Origin: Nocardioides sp. AX2bis | GTDB taxonomy: Bacteria; Actinomycetota; Actinomycetes; Propionibacteriales; Nocardioidaceae | DNA: 64,000 nucleotides | Direction of reading: 5' to 3' | Assembly: GCF_902506435.1 (NCBI RefSeq) | Contig: NZ_LR733215.1 | Coordinates: forward strand, 674,089 to 738,088 | Part shown: positions 60,347 to 64,000 of the stretch, one piece after another | Layout: each line of letters starts with the position of its first letter | How positions within the stretch are numbered: position 1 is the first letter of the stretch | Notes under the pieces: model-generated | Seen by the model: only the letters and a program-made list of their open reading frames with translations | What the model was told of the DNA's origin: nothing | Database searches by the model: none | Made by a program: the position numbers and the translations under genes

Positions 60347-61618
60347 ATGGGGACCGACGAGCTGCACAGCCGGAAGGTCCAGACGCTCAAGGCGTGGACC
60401 TCCTTCGTCGAGAACGGCGACTCCACCGACTCGGTGGTGCGACCCGAGATCCTCTCCAGCTGGACCCGCTCGGTGGCTGCCGTGCCGACCGGCGTCGAGG
60501 CCGCCCCGATGTCGGATGAGGACGAGACCGCGTCGCTGTGGCAGGACTCCCCGCTGCAGGAGGCCGTGGCCGGGGTCGAGGCCGAGCTGCGGCGCACCGC
60601 CGAGGACGGCGACCTCGTCCTGGCCGTGACCGACGCCCAGACCCGGATCCTGTGGACCTACGGCGGCCGCGTGATGCGCCGCAAGGCCGAGACCGTGAAC
60701 TTCGCGCCGGGTGCCCGCTGGGACGACCAGTCGGTCGGCACCAACGCCCTCGACCTGGCGACCCGGATGGCCACGCCGTCGATGGTGTTCTCCGCCGAGC
60801 ACTACGCCCCGATCGTGCACAACTGGGTGTGCTGGGCCGCGCCCGTCTTCGACCCCCACAGCGGCCGCCAGATCGGGGTCATCGACCTGTCGACGACCTG
60901 GGACCGCAGCCACCCGATCGGGCTGGCCACCGCGCGGGTGATGGCGCGGCTGATCGAGTCCGCGATGCCGCGCTCGGCCTACCAGCCGACCGCGCTGGAG
61001 GACCTCATCGGCCAGGCCGACGGCGGCCCGGTCGGCGACGCGCTCGAGTCCGAGCCCGGCCTGGTGATGCGCCTGCTCGGCACCGCCGAGGTGCGCCACG
61101 ACGGCCAGCGGCTGCTGCTCAACCGTCGCCAGACCGAGATCCTCGCGCTGCTCGCGCTGCACCCCGAGGGACTCTCGCTGGACCGGCTGCACGCGCTGGT
61201 CTACGGCGACCAGGCCGTCACGCTCTCCACGCTCAAGGCGGAGGTCTCGCACCTGCGCTCCGCCCTCGGTGGCCAGCTGGCCTCGCGGCCCTACCGGCTC
61301 ACGATGCCGGTGACCACCGACGTCGACCGGGTGCTGGACCTCCTGCGCGCGGGCCAGGTCGCCCGCGCCGTACGGGCCTACGGCGGCGACCTGCTGCCCG
61401 GCACCAACAGCCCGGCGCTGTCCGAGCTGGCCGACTACGTCGCCGTCGCCGTGCGGGAGGCGCTGCTGGTCGACCCGGAGCCGGCCGCGGTGCTGCGCTA
61501 CGCCGACCTCGCGCCGTACGACGTCGAGGTCGTCGAGAAGTGCCTGTCGGTCCTGGGGGACCGTCACCACACCGCGAAGCCCCTGCTCAAGGGCAAGCTC
61601 GCGGCCGCCTCGCGCTGA
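60347..61618 (+). CDS. GAF-domain regulator with C-terminal OmpR-type winged helix
   Basis: 423 residues. The N-terminal half resembles the GAF sensor of AcoR/DhaR-type activators (VRPEILSSWTRS, SVGTNALDLATR, YAPIVHNWVCWAAPVFDP, GVIDLSTTW; GAF about 80-205). Instead of the AAA+ and Fis domains of those proteins, residues 243-320 look like an OmpR/SARP winged helix (MRLLGTAEVRHDGQRLLL, RRQTEILALLALHPEGLSLDRLHALVYGD, STLKAEVSHLRSALGG), followed by a helical tail. The ligand is unknown. It sits directly upstream of coxSL and is the best candidate to bind the CCAAC direct repeats. GGGGGAG before the ATG. Confidence 0.75.
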   Translation: MGTDELHSRKVQTLKAWTSFVENGDSTDSVVRPEILSSWTRSVAAVPTGVEAAPMSDEDETASLWQDSPLQEAVAGVEAELRRTAEDGDLVLAVTDAQTRILWTYGGRVMRRKAETVNFAPGARWDDQSVGTNALDLATRMATPSMVFSAEHYAPIVHNWVCWAAPVFDPHSGRQIGVIDLSTTWDRSHPIGLATARVMARLIESAMPRSAYQPTALEDLIGQADGGPVGDALESEPGLVMRLLGTAEVRHDGQRLLLNRRQTEILALLALHPEGLSLDRLHALVYGDQAVTLSTLKAEVSHLRSALGGQLASRPYRLTMPVTTDVDRVLDLLRAGQVARAVRAYGGDLLPGTNSPALSELADYVAVAVREALLVDPEPAAVLRYADLAPYDVEVVEKCLSVLGDRHHTAKPLLKGKLAAASR

Positions 61619-61639
61619 GCCCGGGCCGGGGTGGCACCC

Positions 61640-61671
61640 CCAACCATCGGCCAACCGTCGCGACCTAGCGT
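61640..61671 (+). promoter_or_regulatory. coxS promoter with CCAAC direct repeat
   Basis: CCAACCA (61640-61646), N3, GCCAAC (61650-61655), N3, CGCGACC, -10 TAGCGT (61666-61671). The same element precedes the MoxR-CoxE-XdhC operon at 45.7 kb; cores are 11 bp apart in both. The leader to the coxS ATG is about 80 bases. Confidence 0.65.
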
Positions 61672-61758
61672 CAGCCTCACGAGAGACCCACGTCACACGC
61701 GGGTCCGGTGACCGTCCGTGCTCACGCACGACAGCCCACGCAAGGGAGCGAGCAGGCC

Positions 61759-62261
<503 letters not shown>

Positions 62262-62265
<4 letters not shown>

Positions 62266-64000
62266 CCACCACCCAGGACCGTCCCGCCGTCGCCAAGGAG
62301 ATCGGGCAGGAGCGCCGCCGCAAGGAGGACCAGCGCCTGATCACCGGGCGTACCCGGTGGACCGACAACATCGTGCTGCCCGGGATGCTGCACATGGCCA
62401 TGGTGCGCAGCCCCTTCGCCCACGCGAAGATCACCTCGATCGACAAGTCCGCGGCGGAGGCCTCGCCCAACGTGGTCTCGGTGCTGACCGGCGCCGACCT
62501 CGGCGAGAGCCAGGGCGTGCTGATCAACGCCTGGGCGATCACCACCGACCAGGTCACCCCGACCCACCTGCCGTGCCCCATCGACAAGGTCAGCTTCGCC
62601 GGCGAGATCGTGGCCGTCGTGGTGGCCCGCACCCAGGCCGAGGCCCGGGACGCCGCCGAGCTCGTCGACGTCGAGTACGAGGAGCTCCCGGCCGCGCTGG
62701 ACCTGAAGAAGTCCGCGAACGACGAGGTGCTCGCGCACCCCGACCTGGGCACCAACAAGTCCGCGTTCTGGAAGTTCGACTCCCTCGAGGCCGGCACCGG
62801 CAGCAGCATCGACGAGGCGATCGAGAAGGCCCGCACCGACGGCGTCGTCATCGAGCGCGAGTACCGCCAGCAGCGCCTCATCCCGGCGTTCATGGAGCCC
62901 CGCTCCACGGTGGTCGACCCGACCGGCGAGCAGATCACCATGTGGTCGGCCACCCAGGTGCCGCACATCCTGCGCTTCGCGCTGGCCGCGACCACCGGGG
63001 TGTCGGAGTCCAAGATCCGCGTCATCGCCCCCGACGTGGGCGGCGGCTTCGGCGGCAAGCTCCAGACCACCCCCGAGGAGTGGCTGACCTTCGCCATCGC
63101 CAACCGCCTGGGCAAGCCGGTGAAGTTCACCGAGACCCGCTCGGAGAGCCTGATGGTGGCCCACCACGGTCGCGACCAGTGGCAGAAGCTGACCCTGGCC
63201 GCCGACAAGGAGGGCAACGTCCTCGGTCTCAAGGTGGACCTGCTCGCCGACCTCGGGGCGTACGTCTCCCTCGTCGGTGGCGGCGTGCCCGTGCTCGGCG
63301 CGTTCATGTTCAACGCGATCTACAAGTTCCCGGCCTACCAGTTCAACTGCCAGACGGTGCTGACCAACAAGACCTGGACCGACGCCTACCGCGGCGCCGG
63401 GCGGCCCGAGGCCACCTTCGGCATCGAGCGGATGATGAGCGAGCTCGCCGCCGAGCTCGACATGGACCCGCTCGAGCTGCGCGAGAAGAACTGGATCAAG
63501 CACGAGGAGTTCCCCTTCACCACGGTGGCCGGGCTCGAGTACGACACCGGCAACTACGAGGCCGCCACCGCGCTGGCCCGCGAGATGTTCGGCTACGACG
63601 ACCTGCGCGCCGAGCAGAAGCGTCGCCGCGACGCCGGCGACAAGGTCCAGCTCGGCATCGGCATCTCCACCTTCACCGAGATGTGCGGCCTGGCCCCCTC
63701 GCGGGTGCTCGGGCAGCTCAACTACGGCGCCGGCGGCTGGGAGCACGCGTCGGTACGCATGCTGGCCACCGGCAAGGTCGAGGTCGTCACCGGCGCCTCC
63801 GCGCACGGCCAGGGCCACGAGACGGCGTTCAGCCAGATCGTCGCCGACCGGCTCGGGGTCGCCTTCGACGACGTCGAGGTGCTGCACGGCGACACCCAGA
63901 TCGCGCACAAGGGCCTGGACACCTACGGCTCGCGCTCCCTGGTCGTCGGCGGCGAGGCGCTGGTCAAGGCGGCCGACAAGGTCGTCGAGAAGGCCAAGCC
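62262..64000 (+). CDS. coxL: Molybdenum hydroxylase large subunit, form II CO-dehydrogenase-like (partial)
   Basis: 579 codons visible, open at the window end (family length about 780-800). Start [37 protein letters not shown] is the standard N-terminal segment, GGGFGGK (260-266) and the active-site loop AYRGAGR (375-381) follow. AYRGAGR is the form II signature; true form I CO dehydrogenases have AYxCSFR with a Cys that binds copper. CO oxidation is therefore unproven, and an aldehyde or related substrate is equally possible. Needs molybdopterin cytosine dinucleotide, matching the MocA-like and XdhC-like genes upstream. Confidence 0.85.

Overview
This is a very GC-rich chromosomal segment of an actinobacterium, most likely a Nocardioides-type member of the Propionibacteriales. 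The evidence is extreme G/C at third codon positions, many GTG starts, TAnnnT -10 boxes placed 6-7 nt before start codons (leaderless mRNAs), DUF3263/LytR_C and CysO genes of mycobacterial type, and mycofactocin-linked genes. I see no tRNA, rRNA, CRISPR array, insertion sequence or prophage. Genes are tightly packed. The only gene-free stretch over 300 bases (26164-26502) holds a SAM riboswitch in front of thrC.

Layout. 0-6.3 kb: cysS, an rlmB-type rRNA methyltransferase, an Eis-like acetyltransferase, a DUF559 protein and a DUF4032 protein. 6.4-10.3 kb: a betaine demethylation operon (gbcA, gbcB, DAO-family oxidase). 10.4-16.3 kb: two SDRs, pdxY, ung, a methylmalonate-semialdehyde dehydrogenase and a 2H phosphoesterase. 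16.4-24 kb: a PhaC-like hydrolase, an FMN glutamate-synthase-like protein, and otsA and otsB on opposite strands around a Gfo/Idh gene and a DUF3263-LytR_C pair. 23.8-32 kb: an exported PHP phosphoesterase with a partner of unknown function, SAM riboswitch-thrC-cysO, an SGNH hydrolase, an ATP-grasp enzyme, and groEL under two CIRCE operators. 32-37.2 kb: a six-gene MoxR-DUF58-VWA (Bat-type) operon. 37.4-45.6 kb: membrane glycosyltransferases, an ECF sigma/anti-sigma pair, a MocA-like nucleotidyltransferase and assorted genes.

45.7-64 kb is a one-carbon/redox island. A MoxR-CoxE-XdhC operon (molybdenum hydroxylase maturation) is followed by an iron-type alcohol dehydrogenase with a two-component system resembling MnoSR. 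A minus-strand operon then carries an NDMA-dependent methanol dehydrogenase (mno), a second MoxR-VWA pair with His-rich segments, and mftM. Divergent to it lie mftF, a GAF-winged-helix regulator, and coxS-coxL of a form II CO-dehydrogenase-like enzyme that runs off the window. The glycan-tailoring enzymes of mycofactocin thus sit next to its client dehydrogenase, while no core mft biosynthesis gene is in view. The maturation operon (45.7 kb) and the coxSL operon (61.7 kb) share a promoter element made of two CCAAC repeats 11 bp apart, pointing to common control, plausibly by the GAF regulator.

The most unusual structural feature is a family of 22-bp-period intergenic repeats: 11 loci and 36 units, all between genes, all with the same head-to-tail order of unit variants, in both orientations, and confined to the first 46 kb. 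I know of no described family that it matches.
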